Shown: positions 1 to 8,554 of the stretch, piece by piece
Layout: the number at the start of each line of letters is the position of its first letter
Position numbering within the stretch: position 1 is the stretch's first letter
The notes under the pieces: model-generated
What the model saw: the letters and a program-made list of their open reading frames with translations, nothing else
What the model was told of the DNA's origin: nothing
The model's database searches: none
DNA from: JAPKYZ01 sp033763835
GTDB taxonomy: Bacteria > Acidobacteriota > Terriglobia > Bryobacterales > Bryobacteraceae
NCBI GenBank assembly: GCA_033763835.1
Contig: JANRJS010000007.1
Span: forward strand, 1 to 64,000
DNA: 64,000 nucleotides
Direction of reading: 5' to 3'
Position numbers and translations under genes: made by a program

Positions 1-92
1 CGGGCAACAAAAAGCTGTTCCAGCGGACGCTCGACGCCATCAGCCGCGACTCCGGCTGGGTCGAGACCGGATCGATCTTCGTGGTGCCGTAA
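1..92 (+). CDS. C-terminal end of an unidentified protein (partial)
   Basis: An open frame enters from the left edge, with codons starting at position 3, and ends at a TAA at 90-92. The 29 visible residues end in GSIFVVP. This is too short to assign a family. It lies on the plus strand and converges on the EVE gene, with a 167-base gap (93-259) in which I see no gene or clear terminator. The frame is uninterrupted and uses the codons expected of this genome, so it is probably the end of a real gene. Confidence 0.5.
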   Translation, partial: GNKKLFQRTLDAISRDSGWVETGSIFVVP

Positions 93-259
93 TGGATTGA
101 GGTGCGTTGCTAGACCCATCGCGCCGCTAACCAACACAGCAGGCCGCCCACGACCGTCATCGACTTCTTAAGCATCGACGAGCCGGGGGCAGATGTAAAG
201 GTAAGGGATAAAATCCTTTTTCTTTTGGACAAAGCGCGGACCCATAAGACGTTCGCCAG

Positions 260-673
260 TCAATACCAGCGCACGTTGGGGTAACGCTCCCGCAGCCAAT
301 TGATGAACTTGTCCGGGACCGGCATCGTGGACAGCCGACTCTGGCGGACGAGCGCGAAATCCTCGAACAACCCCGACGCTTTCACCTCTTTCAAGCCGGT
401 GGGCGGGTCGAGGTGACAAATGTATTCCAGATCGACGAAGGCCGATTTTGGGTCCTTGGGGTCGTCCTGGGCGGGGGTGAGCACCTTGGCGAGGCCGACC
501 ACCGCCGAGACACCGCCCGAATGGTAGATCAATACACGGTCGCCCGGCTGCATATCGCGGATCGCGCGGACGGCCTGGGGATTGCGGACGCCGGTCCACG
601 CCGTTCGTCCCTCCCGCTTCAGATCGTCGATCGAATAGACCTCGGGCTCGGACTTCGCCAAAAAATAACGCAT
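260..673 (-). CDS. EVE domain protein
   Basis: A protein of about 137 residues that is essentially one EVE domain (PUA-like fold, thymocyte nuclear protein 1 family). The family opening RYFLAKSEP is followed by YSIDDL, the AWTGVRN segment, a PGDRVLIYHSG strand and a C-terminal NWLRERYP. EVE domains bind modified bases in DNA or RNA; the ligand here is unknown. I start at the ATG at 673 because homologues begin with M-x-YFLAKSEP; an ATG two codons upstream (679) is also possible. It is divergent from the polysaccharide export gene. The family call is secure and the role is unknown. Confidence 0.85.
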   Translation of the reverse strand: MRYFLAKSEPEVYSIDDLKREGRTAWTGVRNPQAVRAIRDMQPGDRVLIYHSGGVSAVVGLAKVLTPAQDDPKDPKSAFVDLEYICHLDPPTGLKEVKASGLFEDFALVRQSRLSTMPVPDKFINWLRERYPNVRWY

Positions 674-720
674 GAACAACCGCCTCCAACTCTATGAATC
701 CGGGGAGAAACCGCCGATAA

Positions 721-760
721 GCGGATCGTCGGCCGGATGACGTGTAGTATACTTCCCTTA
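721..760. promoter_or_regulatory. Possible divergent promoter with palindromic -10 element
   Basis: Between the divergent EVE gene and the polysaccharide export gene, positions 746-753 read AGTATACT. This contains TATACT on both strands (748-753 plus, 746-751 minus), a good -10 match in either direction. No convincing -35 hexamer is visible at standard spacing, so this is a suggestion only. Confidence 0.3.
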
Positions 761-835
761 CAGGAAGGACTGCGCCATCGCCTGGAAATTCGCCGGCCGG
801 TTCGCGAATCCGATATCCCGAAATTTGATATCCCA

Positions 836-1477
836 ATGACCCGCGTTTTCCTCATTTCCCTCTGGATGCTGGCCGTTACGGCGATTTTCGGGCAGGATCC
901 CGCGAAACCAACCGAGCCTAAACCGGCCGAACAAGCTAAGCCCGCCACCGACGAACGTCCGGGCGAGGTGAAGGCCGATACTCCGGTGGCCGCCGCCGTC
1001 GATCCGAAGAGTTATGTCATTGGCCCGGAAGACATTGTCCAAATCCGGGTGTGGCGGGAAAACGAGCTTTCGGGTCTCTACGCCGTACGCCCCGACGGCA
1101 AAATCAGCATGCCCTTGGCGGGCGAAATCGAGGCGGCGGGCGCTACGCCGGAGATTCTTAAAGAACGAATCTTGACAGCTTTGCTTCAGTTTATGAACAA
1201 GCCGGAAGTGATGGTGGAAATCCGGCAGGTGAACAGCAAGCGTTACTTCATCACCGGGGAAGTGGGCCGTCCCGGCGCGTATTCGCTGGTAACCCCCGTC
1301 ACTGTGCTGGAGGCGTTGAGCAACGCGGGCGGTTTGCGGGAGTTCGCCAACGGCAAGAAAATCGTGGTGATGCGCGGCGGGGACCGGCTGAAGTTTAACT
1401 ACCGCGAAGTCATCAAAGGGAAGAATATGGACCAGAATGTGACGCTGAAGCCGGGCGATCACATTATCGTTCCTTAA
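836..1477 (+). CDS. Polysaccharide export outer-membrane protein (Wza/GumB-like)
   Basis: About 213 residues. It begins with a Sec signal peptide (hydrophobic LISLWMLAVTAIF, cleavage near GQ-D), then a Pro/Lys/Glu-rich linker. A poly_export domain follows (YVIGPEDIVQIRVW, then VRPDGKISMPLAGEIEAAG) and an SLBB domain (RYFITGEVGRPGAYSL), ending GDHIIVP. Family members form the outer-membrane pore for capsule or exopolysaccharide. I chose the ATG at 836 because it opens the signal peptide; the frame is open upstream to 737 but that part looks non-coding. The Wzz-like gene and tyrosine kinase gene follow, forming the export and chain-length core of an exopolysaccharide locus. No glycosyltransferases or flippase lie in the window. 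Confidence 0.9.
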   Translation: MTRVFLISLWMLAVTAIFGQDPAKPTEPKPAEQAKPATDERPGEVKADTPVAAAVDPKSYVIGPEDIVQIRVWRENELSGLYAVRPDGKISMPLAGEIEAAGATPEILKERILTALLQFMNKPEVMVEIRQVNSKRYFITGEVGRPGAYSLVTPVTVLEALSNAGGLREFANGKKIVVMRGGDRLKFNYREVIKGKNMDQNVTLKPGDHIIVP

Positions 1478-1645
1478 CGGTTCCGCGCGGCAGTCCGGTG
1501 GTCCAGGTTTGCGCGTAACGGAATAGTACGGAGCGATCCGCCAGCCTAGTCCGCGACGATGCGGAAATGGATTTTCTCGAACACCGGCGGGTCGAAGTCG
1601 AAGAGAAACGTTGGACCGTTCTAGAGCACGACGGAGGAGAAACCG

Positions 1646-3316
1646 ATGCAACCCGCAGTACAAGATCCGATGAATGTCCCGCGCCGGGCGCTGGATGTCG
1701 AAGACTACATCGACATCTTGCGGCGACACCGGGGCTGGATTCTGGGGCCGATGCTGGCCTGCATCGTGATCGGCGTCGTGGCGGCGTTCTTATGGCCGAA
1801 CACCTACGTGTCGACGGCGACGGTCCGCGTCATCCCGCCACAGGTGCCGGAGCGGTTCGTTTCGCCAAACGTGAATCAGGAGGTCAGCCAGCGGATTAAC
1901 TCGATGTACCAGTCGATTACGAGCGTGCAGTCGTTGACGAACATCATCAACGTCTACCAGCTTTATCCGCGAGACAGGAAGCGGCTGCCCATGCAGGATG
2001 TAGTGGAGCAGATGCGGAAAGACATCTCGATTCAGTTCCTTGGCCAGGGGCAAGGCCAACAGCGGCAGTTGCAGGCCTTTTCGATTTCCTACGCGTACGA
2101 GAACCGGCTGGTAGCGCAAAAAGTCGTACAGGAACTGGTCTCGCGGTTTATCGACGAGAACATCCGCACGCGCGCCAATCAGTCGGTTATGACGACGGAC
2201 TTTCTGCGCGACCAGTACGAACAGCGGAAGCGCGATCTGGAAGCCATCGAGCAGAAGCTCACCAAGTTCCGGCAAGAGAACCAGGGCCGGATGCCCGAGG
2301 AGCGGATGAACAATCTGCAGGCGATCAACATGATCGAGAACCGGTTGGCGAATCTGAACTCGACGATCAGCCGCGCGAACCAGGACAAGTTATTGCTCGA
2401 GTCGAGATTGGCTTCGTTGCGGGATCAGTTGAAACTCGCCTCGATTCCCGAGTCGGCGCAAAAGATGGAAACGGCGAAGAACGACCGGCTGGCGCTGATC
2501 GAGCGGGACATCATGACGGCGGAAACGCGTCTGGAAGCTTTGAAACAAAGCTATAAGGACACGCATCCCGACGTCCGGACGCTGACGCAAAACATCGGCG
2601 TCCTCAAACGTACCCGCGACCGGATGATCGCCGAAGAGGCTACGCAAAAAATGCAGTCGGAGCGCGCGTCCATGTCCGAGACGAAAGGCGCGGCGCCGGT
2701 TGCATTACCGCGGGAGGCGCGCGGGATGGAGACGGAGATCGCCACCATCACCGGCCAGATTGAAGCGCGCAACCTCGAGATCGACAACGCGCGGAAGGAA
2801 ATCGAATCGGCCGACCGCAGTATGCGGCAGTATCAGGCGCGCCTCGAAGCGACTCCCACGGGGACGGGCCAGTACGAGGAGTTGCTGCGGGAACGGACGC
2901 TCGCGCAAACGCGGTACGAGGAAATGCAGTCCAAGATGAGCCAATCGCAGGCGGCCACGGAATTGGAGAACCGCAAGCAGGGCGAAACGCTCGAACTGCT
3001 GGACGCGGCCAGTTTGCCGATGTCTCCGACGCAACCCAAGCGGCCGTTGATTATCGGCGGCGCGGCGGGAGCGGGGTTGGCTTTAGGTTTGTTTCTGGCG
3101 GCGGCCCGGGAATTGAAGGATACGACGCTAAAGAATCTGAAGGACGTTCGGGCTTACACGCAATTGATGATTTTGGGCAGCGTACCGCTGCTGGAGCACG
3201 ACTTAGTCGTCCGGCGGCGGCGGCGGCTGGGCGTGCTGGCTTGGACGACGGCCTGTTTAGCGGGCGCGGCGATTATGGCGGGCTCCGTGTTCTTCTACTA
3301 CGTCAACAACACCTAA
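1646..3316 (+). CDS. Wzz/GumC-type polysaccharide co-polymerase
   Basis: 556 residues. A cytoplasmic N-terminus (VEDYIDILRRHRG) leads into a first membrane helix (about 29-51). A long periplasmic part follows, predicted coiled coil over about 170-400 with many Glu/Arg/Gln heptads (YEQRKRDLEAIEQKLTKF). A GNVR-like segment (YEELLRERTLAQTRYEEM) precedes the Pro-rich region SLPMSPTQPKRP and a second helix. A third hydrophobic stretch lies at the extreme C-terminus (LAWTTACLAGAAIMAGSVFF), which is unusual for the family. A strong ribosome site, GGAGGAG, lies just upstream of the ATG at 1646. It is 28 bases ahead of the kinase gene. The protein should control chain length together with that kinase. 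Confidence 0.88.
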   Translation: MQPAVQDPMNVPRRALDVEDYIDILRRHRGWILGPMLACIVIGVVAAFLWPNTYVSTATVRVIPPQVPERFVSPNVNQEVSQRINSMYQSITSVQSLTNIINVYQLYPRDRKRLPMQDVVEQMRKDISIQFLGQGQGQQRQLQAFSISYAYENRLVAQKVVQELVSRFIDENIRTRANQSVMTTDFLRDQYEQRKRDLEAIEQKLTKFRQENQGRMPEERMNNLQAINMIENRLANLNSTISRANQDKLLLESRLASLRDQLKLASIPESAQKMETAKNDRLALIERDIMTAETRLEALKQSYKDTHPDVRTLTQNIGVLKRTRDRMIAEEATQKMQSERASMSETKGAAPVALPREARGMETEIATITGQIEARNLEIDNARKEIESADRSMRQYQARLEATPTGTGQYEELLRERTLAQTRYEEMQSKMSQSQAATELENRKQGETLELLDAASLPMSPTQPKRPLIIGGAAGAGLALGLFLAAARELKDTTLKNLKDVRAYTQLMILGSVPLLEHDLVVRRRRRLGVLAWTTACLAGAAIMAGSVFFYYVNNT

Positions 3317-3344
3317 TGCCGACCCGCACGAGAGGAATCCGCTC

Positions 3345-4373
3345 ATGAGCCGAGTACACGACGCGCTGCGCAAAGCCGAACAGATGGCCGCCCAAAACGC
3401 GGCGAGAACCGCGCCTTCGCCCGAAGCGGAGGAAACCGTAGAAGAAGCGGTGTCCCGGTTTACGCCTTCGACGGCGGCAGCGGTGGCGGAACCCGAGCCG
3501 GAAACGGCGGCCGTCGCCGTCGAACCGGAGCCGCGGGTGTCAACCCTTCCCCCGCTGTTCGAGCCTCCCGCTCCGCCGAAGATCGCGTCTCCGGCGATTC
3601 GCACATCGACGGTCGCGATTCTCGAAAACGGCACGATCGATATCGAGGGATTGATCGGGCGAATCGAGGAAGTGGCGTTTACGCCCTCACCCGACGCGCA
3701 TCTGATCGACGCATCGCGTCCTCACGAAGCGCCGACGGAAGAGTTCCGCACGCTGCGCACGAGGTTGAATCATTTGCAAAGCTTGCAGCCGATTCACTCG
3801 GTGGTGGTGACGAGCCCGTCGCCCGCCGAAGGAAAGTCGATGGCGGCGGTGAATCTCGCGTTGGCCGAGGCGCATTTGGAAGGCAATCTTACGCTACTGG
3901 CCGACTTCGATTTCCGGCGGCCCGTGGTGCATCAACTGTTTCAGATTTCGCGTTCGCCGGGCATTACGGATTTTCTGCTGGGCAAAGCGCCGATCGAGGA
4001 TTGCATCAAGAAAATCGCGGGTACGAACCTCTACGTCATGCCCGCGGGCGAAGCCGTGATCAATCCGCTCGAGTTGCTCAATCTCGCCCGAGTGAGAGAA
4101 CTCGTGTCGGTAATGCCGAAAGTGTTCAACTGGGTGATCCTGGACTCGCCGCCGCTCTTGTTTGCGGCGGACGCATCGCTGTTGGGCACCATGTGCGACG
4201 GCACGATTCTGGTGGTGCGGATCGGGCGGACGACGATCGATTCGGTAACCCGCGCGGTGAATTCACTGTGCGAGAACAACGTACTGGGAATCGTCGTCAA
4301 CGGCGCGCGGCGCGGCGAGTTGTACTCGAAGTACACCTATTACCACAGCTACTACTACAGCAAGCCCGACTAA
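3345..4373 (+). CDS. Tyrosine autokinase of CpsD/Wzc-C type
   Basis: 342 residues. The N-terminus (MSRVHDALRKAEQMA) matches the helix by which BY-kinases of exopolysaccharide loci start, followed by a Pro/Glu/Ala-rich linker to about residue 95. The kinase core has Walker A in SPSPAEGKS, Walker A' in DFDFRRP, and Walker B in VILDSPP. The tail YSKYTYYHSYYYSKPD carries seven tyrosines, the autophosphorylation cluster of the family. It acts at the inner membrane with the Wzz-like protein encoded upstream. It ends convergently on the M20 peptidase, sharing four bases (CTAA, 4370-4373). Confidence 0.9.
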   Translation: MSRVHDALRKAEQMAAQNAARTAPSPEAEETVEEAVSRFTPSTAAAVAEPEPETAAVAVEPEPRVSTLPPLFEPPAPPKIASPAIRTSTVAILENGTIDIEGLIGRIEEVAFTPSPDAHLIDASRPHEAPTEEFRTLRTRLNHLQSLQPIHSVVVTSPSPAEGKSMAAVNLALAEAHLEGNLTLLADFDFRRPVVHQLFQISRSPGITDFLLGKAPIEDCIKKIAGTNLYVMPAGEAVINPLELLNLARVRELVSVMPKVFNWVILDSPPLLFAADASLLGTMCDGTILVVRIGRTTIDSVTRAVNSLCENNVLGIVVNGARRGELYSKYTYYHSYYYSKPD

Positions 4374-5764
4374 CGCGAGGACTTAGCGGCGGCAACTTCC
4401 ACTACCGCCTCATACAGGAACCGCACGAAGTTGTGGAGCGACCGCTCGGCGATCTTCTCGTCGTCGCCGTGTGCGCCGCCGCCCGATTCCGCGTCTTTCT
4501 CGTCGATCAGCGGACCGACGCCGTAGCTCGGCACACCCTTCATGCGCGCGAGCGACATATCCGTCGCGCCGGTGAGCATGGTGGGCAGCACCGCCGCGCC
4601 GGGATAGCGTTTCTTTGCCGTTCGCTCCAGAACACGGAACATTTCGGAATCGAGCGGCGACGCCGGGGGCGCCGGACGTCCCGCCGCTTGTTGCCGGATC
4701 TCGATGGCCTCGTCGCCGATCACGCCCTTGACCATTTCGAGAAACTTCGGCATGTCCTCGTCCGGTAGCGCGCGTACATCGAGATCGGCCTCGGCGTCCG
4801 AAGGGATCACGTTGACGCGGAATCCGCCCTTGATCACGGTGGGCGAGATCGAAGTCCGGAGCATCGAGTTGTGACGGAGTTCGTTTTTCGCGAGATATGC
4901 CTCGACCGCCGCGCGCTTCGATTCGTCGAAGAGGCCGTTGTAACGCTCGCGCCCTTCGGGCGAGGAGATTCCGGCCAGTCGCTCGAAATAAGTGCGGGTG
5001 ATGTCGTTCAACTTCATCGGCGGATTCCAGGCGGCGACCTTGCCGACCGCCGTGGCCAGATGCGCGATCGCGTTATCGGGGCGCGGAACGCTGCCATGTC
5101 CAGCGACGCCTTTCGCCACGAGTTTGATGCGGCGTGGAACCTTCTCGGCGGCGGCGAACGTCACGGTGAACGGTTGGCCGTTACGCAGCGTACCCCCACC
5201 GCCTTCGGCGAGTACAAATTCCGGCGCGATCTCGTCCCAGTGCTTGGCGACGACGTGCTGCATGCCCGCCAATGCCCCGCCCTCTTCGCCCGACTCGGCG
5301 AGGAAGATCACGTCCCGGTCGAGCTTGACGTTCGCGCGCTTCAAGAGCAGCATCGTCATGAGGCAAGCGACGACATTATCCTTGTCGTCGAGCGTGCCGC
5401 GCCCGAATACGTAGCCGTTCTTGCGGTCGCCCGAGAACGGTTCGAAGGTCCATTTCTCGCGCTGCACGCCGACCACGTCGGTATGCCCCATGATGAGAAT
5501 CGGCCTCTTCGCGCCCGATCCGCGAATGCGTGCGAGCAAGTTCGCGCGGTCCGGCTCGGCGATCAGCATCTTGGTTTCGATGCCCGCTTGATCGAGGACT
5601 TTCTTCAGATACTCGGCGGCGACGGTCTCATTCCCGGGAGGGTTGGACGTGTCGAACCGGATGAGTTTGACGAAGTGTTCGAGGGTGTCGGATTCGACGG
5701 CGGTCCAGTCCTGGGCGAACGCGGGAATCGCGAGAAGCAAAAATGCCGTATAGCGATATGGCAT
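4370..5764 (-). CDS. M20-family metallopeptidase, secreted
   Basis: 464 residues with a short Sec signal (YTAFLLLAIPAFAQ). The M20 catalytic signature is complete. The first zinc ligands lie in MGHTDVVGV, the bridging Asp in GRGTLDDKDN, and the general base pair in AESGEEGG. Further ligand regions are LAEGGGG and the C-terminal GGGAHGDDEKI. A dimerisation domain lies in between (about 220-330). Members are di-zinc carboxypeptidases, aminoacylases or dipeptidases; the signal peptide suggests periplasmic peptide scavenging. The start is only about 20 bases from the divergent VapB gene, so the two promoters must overlap. Substrate is not predictable. Confidence 0.9.
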   Translation of the reverse strand: MPYRYTAFLLLAIPAFAQDWTAVESDTLEHFVKLIRFDTSNPPGNETVAAEYLKKVLDQAGIETKMLIAEPDRANLLARIRGSGAKRPILIMGHTDVVGVQREKWTFEPFSGDRKNGYVFGRGTLDDKDNVVACLMTMLLLKRANVKLDRDVIFLAESGEEGGALAGMQHVVAKHWDEIAPEFVLAEGGGGTLRNGQPFTVTFAAAEKVPRRIKLVAKGVAGHGSVPRPDNAIAHLATAVGKVAAWNPPMKLNDITRTYFERLAGISSPEGRERYNGLFDESKRAAVEAYLAKNELRHNSMLRTSISPTVIKGGFRVNVIPSDAEADLDVRALPDEDMPKFLEMVKGVIGDEAIEIRQQAAGRPAPPASPLDSEMFRVLERTAKKRYPGAAVLPTMLTGATDMSLARMKGVPSYGVGPLIDEKDAESGGGAHGDDEKIAERSLHNFVRFLYEAVVEVAAAKSSR

Positions 5765-5785
5765 GTGTCACGGTAGCATGTGGAC

Positions 5786-6046
5786 ATGCCGGCCGCAACG
5801 CAAAAGAAAACTCGCAAGCCGATCGCCGCGTCCACCAAGCCCGAGAAACCCAAAATGCGCAAGATCACGGTGATCGTTCCCGCCGATCTTCTCGACCGGG
5901 CCATGGAGGCCAGCGGTGAAGGGATTACTCCAACCGTCGCCGAAGGACTGGAGAAAGTGGCGGTTTCGCTAGCGTACAAGGATCTTTTGGCGATGCGAGG
6001 CAAAATCAAGATCAGGCCTTTGCCCTGGTTGCGGGACGATCGATGA
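5786..6046 (+). CDS. Antitoxin of a VapBC-type pair
   Basis: About 86 residues with a very basic N-terminus (TQKKTRKPIAASTKPEKPK), then KITVIVPADLLDRAMEAS, which looks like the strand and first helix of a ribbon-helix-helix DNA-binding fold. The C-terminus (LAMRGKIKIRPLPWLRDDR) would wrap the toxin. It overlaps the PIN-domain gene by four bases (ATGA), as usual for antitoxin-toxin pairs. I take the ATG at 5786; a GTG at 5780 is in frame. Assignment rests on size, fold pattern and neighbour. By analogy it should repress its own operon. Confidence 0.65.
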   Translation: MPAATQKKTRKPIAASTKPEKPKMRKITVIVPADLLDRAMEASGEGITPTVAEGLEKVAVSLAYKDLLAMRGKIKIRPLPWLRDDR

Positions 6047-6420
6047 TCGGGGTCGATACCAACGTTTGGATTGCCTACTTCGCGGGGGACGAGAGTGATG
6101 ACATACACCTGCTGTCGATCGCCTTGCGTTTCGGTCAAGCGCTCATGCCGCCACCCGTCACGGCGGAGTTGTTGAGCCAGGCCGACTTTGCTCTAGAAGA
6201 TCGCGGTCGAATCCTGCGCGCCCCGAAGGCGAGGTTAATGCCCGGCTTCTGGGAACGCGCGGGCGAAACTCGTGCGGCGCTCATCCGGCTTGGCCACCGG
6301 CCGAGACTCGCCGACACGCTCATCGCGCAGGTGTGCATCGATCACGACATCCCGCTGCTTACCCGCGACCGCGGATTCACGCCCTTCGCGAAGCACTCCG
6401 GCTTGCACTTGGCGAAGTAA
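6043..6420 (+). CDS. PIN-domain toxin (VapC-like)
   Basis: 125 residues forming one PIN domain. It opens MIGVDTNVWIAYFAGD with the first metal-binding Asp, has a Glu in PPVTAELLSQA, the third acidic site in RLADTLIAQ and the last in LLTRDRGF. PIN toxins are Mg-dependent endoribonucleases that cut tRNA or rRNA. The ATG overlaps the stop of the antitoxin gene by four bases, so translation is coupled. All four acidic positions are present, so the toxin is probably active. Confidence 0.8.
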   Translation: MIGVDTNVWIAYFAGDESDDIHLLSIALRFGQALMPPPVTAELLSQADFALEDRGRILRAPKARLMPGFWERAGETRAALIRLGHRPRLADTLIAQVCIDHDIPLLTRDRGFTPFAKHSGLHLAK

Positions 6421-6473
6421 CCGGCGGGCGCGCTACAATTCATCGGGGCTGTGGGGGCACTGGAGAAACAATC

Positions 6474-7238
6474 ATGAGTCACAAACCGGGATCGTTCAAC
6501 TGGATCGAACTGGGCACAAGCGACCGGAGCGCGGCGAAGGCGTTCTACTCCGCCCTGTTCGGCTGGGAAGCGGTGGATAAGCCGATGGAGCCGGGCGGCC
6601 ACTACATCGAGTTCCGATTGGGCAGCGAGAATGTGGGCGGCGGCTACGAACTTGGCGAACAGCAACCGGGGGTTCCTCCGCACTGGATGCTCTATATCGA
6701 CGTCGCCGACGCAGACGCGGCGGTCGCCAAAGCGAAAGAACTGGGCGCGGCCATTCAGGTTGGGCCTTTCGACGTTAGCGATCTCGGGCGCATGGCCGTC
6801 CTGCACGACCCCACCGGCGCGCACATCAGTCTGTGGCAGGAAAAGACCCACCACGGCATCGCCGCGACGGGCCCCGGTACTCTGTGCTGGGCCGAGTTGC
6901 AGACTCCCGATCCGGAGAAAGGCGCGAAGTTCTACGCCGACTGGCTCGGGTGGAGCTACGAGCCGGGACCCGACGGCTATCGTCACATCTCGAATGGCGG
7001 CGGCAAGGAAAATGCGATCGGTGGAATCCCCGAAAAAATGGAAGCTCCTCCCGGCACTCCGGCGCACTGGCTAATCTACATCGCCGTGGAGGACTGCATG
7101 GCGAGCGCCGCCAAGGCGATCTCGCTGGGAGCGAAGGCGATGATGCCTGCGACTCCGATCCCGAACGTGGGTACCATCGCGGTAATGACCGATCCGCAAG
7201 GCGCGGTCTTCGCCATGTACCAACCTCCGGCGAATTAG
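6474..7238 (+). CDS. VOC-family protein with two glyoxalase-fold domains
   Basis: 254 residues composed of two VOC (glyoxalase/bleomycin resistance/dioxygenase) domains. The first opens PGSFNWIELGTSDRSAAKAF and ends TGAHISLWQ. The second opens GTLCWAELQTPDPEKGAKF and ends GAVFAMYQPP. The halves are clearly homologous, and each has the pattern of a secreted-hydrolase-like or CFP30-type VOC protein. Such proteins bind small molecules or metals; the ligand is unknown. The start at 6474 has a GGAG site nine bases upstream; the frame is open further upstream without coding character. The gene ends convergently on glcF, sharing TTAG (7235-7238). Confidence 0.85.
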   Translation: MSHKPGSFNWIELGTSDRSAAKAFYSALFGWEAVDKPMEPGGHYIEFRLGSENVGGGYELGEQQPGVPPHWMLYIDVADADAAVAKAKELGAAIQVGPFDVSDLGRMAVLHDPTGAHISLWQEKTHHGIAATGPGTLCWAELQTPDPEKGAKFYADWLGWSYEPGPDGYRHISNGGGKENAIGGIPEKMEAPPGTPAHWLIYIAVEDCMASAAKAISLGAKAMMPATPIPNVGTIAVMTDPQGAVFAMYQPPAN

Positions 7239-8554
7239 CCGCCCGCGCGGTACGCCATATCGAGAATCTCCATCACATGGTAGGCGCGCTGCCCATGGCC
7301 GAAGCGCCGCGCGCCCGCCTGGATCTGGAGGAGACAGCCGGGATTGGCGGTGGCGACAGCCTCCGCTCCGGTGGCGTTCACGTTCCTCATCTTCGACTCG
7401 AGAATCTGCATCGACATCTCGTTTTGGACGACATTGTAGATGCCCGCACTCCCGCAGCAGACGTCGCTCGCCATCATTTCGACTAACTGCAAGCCCGGGA
7501 CGGCCTTTAGCAATTGTCTCGGCGCGGACCGGACCTTCTGGCCGTGCGCCAAGTGGCAGGAGTCCTGGTAGGTCACCTTCATCTTGACTTCGCCCATGCG
7601 CCGGTTGAGTTCGATAGAGGCTAGAAATTCGTTCACGTCGCGCATCGATTGCACCCACTCGTGCGCGCGCGCCGAATACACGGGATCGTGTTCCAGCAGT
7701 TCGCCGTATTCCTTGAGCGTCGAGCCGCATCCGCCGGCATTGGTGAGAATTGCGTCGAAGCCTCCGCCCAAGACCGCGTCGATGTTGACGCGCGCCAGCT
7801 TGCGCGCTTCGTCGCGAAATCCGGCGTGGGCGTGCAGCGCACCACAACAATTCTGATCGGCGGGAATGTGCACTTCGCAACCGTTCTTCTGTAGCACGCG
7901 AACGGTGGCTTCGTTCAACCGGGCGAAAAACACGTTGGCCATACACCCGGCCATAAACGCGACTTTGTATCTCCGCTCGCCTTCCGCCGGAAACACTTTG
8001 CCGACCGATCCGTAGAAGGTCGGCATTTCGGCGTCCGGCGCGATGGCTTCGGCGCGGCCCAGCGGCCCCATGAGCTTCAGAATTCCGGACGCACGCACTA
8101 GGCGTTGCAGACCGGAGACTCGATAAATCCACAGCGGGAACCCAAGAGTTTGCAGCAGGAACGGCGAACTAAGCAGCTTCGTAAAGACGAACCACTCGAC
8201 CGCCCGTTGCCAACCGGGCTTCGGCACACGAGCCTGAATCTCCGTGCGCGCCGCTTCGATTAGGCGGCCATAGGGCACGCCCGAGGGACAAGCGGTTTCG
8301 CAGCCCCGGCACCCCAGGCAAAGGCCCAAGTGTTCGAGATACTCCGGAGAATCGACGGGCGCCGCGCCGGTGGCCACTTGCACCATCTGGTAAATGCGGC
8401 CGCGCGGCGAATCCATTTCGATCCCCAGTTCGCGGTATGTCGGACACGAGTTCAAGCACAGCCCGCAATGGACGCACTTGTCGAGATCCTTCTGCGCCGG
8501 AGCGTCGTCATGCCGGCCGGCCAATACCGGGCGCGCGTACTCAGAGGCGGCCAT
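7235..8554 (-). CDS. glcF: Glycolate oxidase iron-sulfur subunit GlcF
   Basis: 439 residues. Two 4Fe-4S clusters are encoded near the N-terminus, CVHCGLCLNSCP and CLGCRGCETACP. Two cysteine-rich CCG-type domains follow: one with NCCGALHAHAG, the second with VCCGSAGIYN. This is the layout of GlcF, which passes electrons from the flavin subunits of glycolate (or another 2-hydroxyacid) dehydrogenase to the respiratory chain at the inner membrane. Its start overlaps the end of glcE by 14 bases. The partner catalytic subunit GlcD is not in the window, so it must be elsewhere or replaced. Confidence 0.9.
   Translation of the reverse strand: MAASEYARPVLAGRHDDAPAQKDLDKCVHCGLCLNSCPTYRELGIEMDSPRGRIYQMVQVATGAAPVDSPEYLEHLGLCLGCRGCETACPSGVPYGRLIEAARTEIQARVPKPGWQRAVEWFVFTKLLSSPFLLQTLGFPLWIYRVSGLQRLVRASGILKLMGPLGRAEAIAPDAEMPTFYGSVGKVFPAEGERRYKVAFMAGCMANVFFARLNEATVRVLQKNGCEVHIPADQNCCGALHAHAGFRDEARKLARVNIDAVLGGGFDAILTNAGGCGSTLKEYGELLEHDPVYSARAHEWVQSMRDVNEFLASIELNRRMGEVKMKVTYQDSCHLAHGQKVRSAPRQLLKAVPGLQLVEMMASDVCCGSAGIYNVVQNEMSMQILESKMRNVNATGAEAVATANPGCLLQIQAGARRFGHGQRAYHVMEILDMAYRAGG

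Noticed and set aside
93..259. Possible RNA gene in the gap between the first gene tail and the EVE gene
   Set aside because: No tRNA-like arms or strong structure could be seen by eye.
4871..5776. Long plus-strand frame over the M20 peptidase
   Set aside because: An antisense shadow of a well-conserved enzyme; high GC leaves such frames open.
6333..6473. GTG-started extension of the VOC protein
   Set aside because: It overlaps the VapC gene and lacks conserved residues; the ATG at 6474 has a proper ribosome site.
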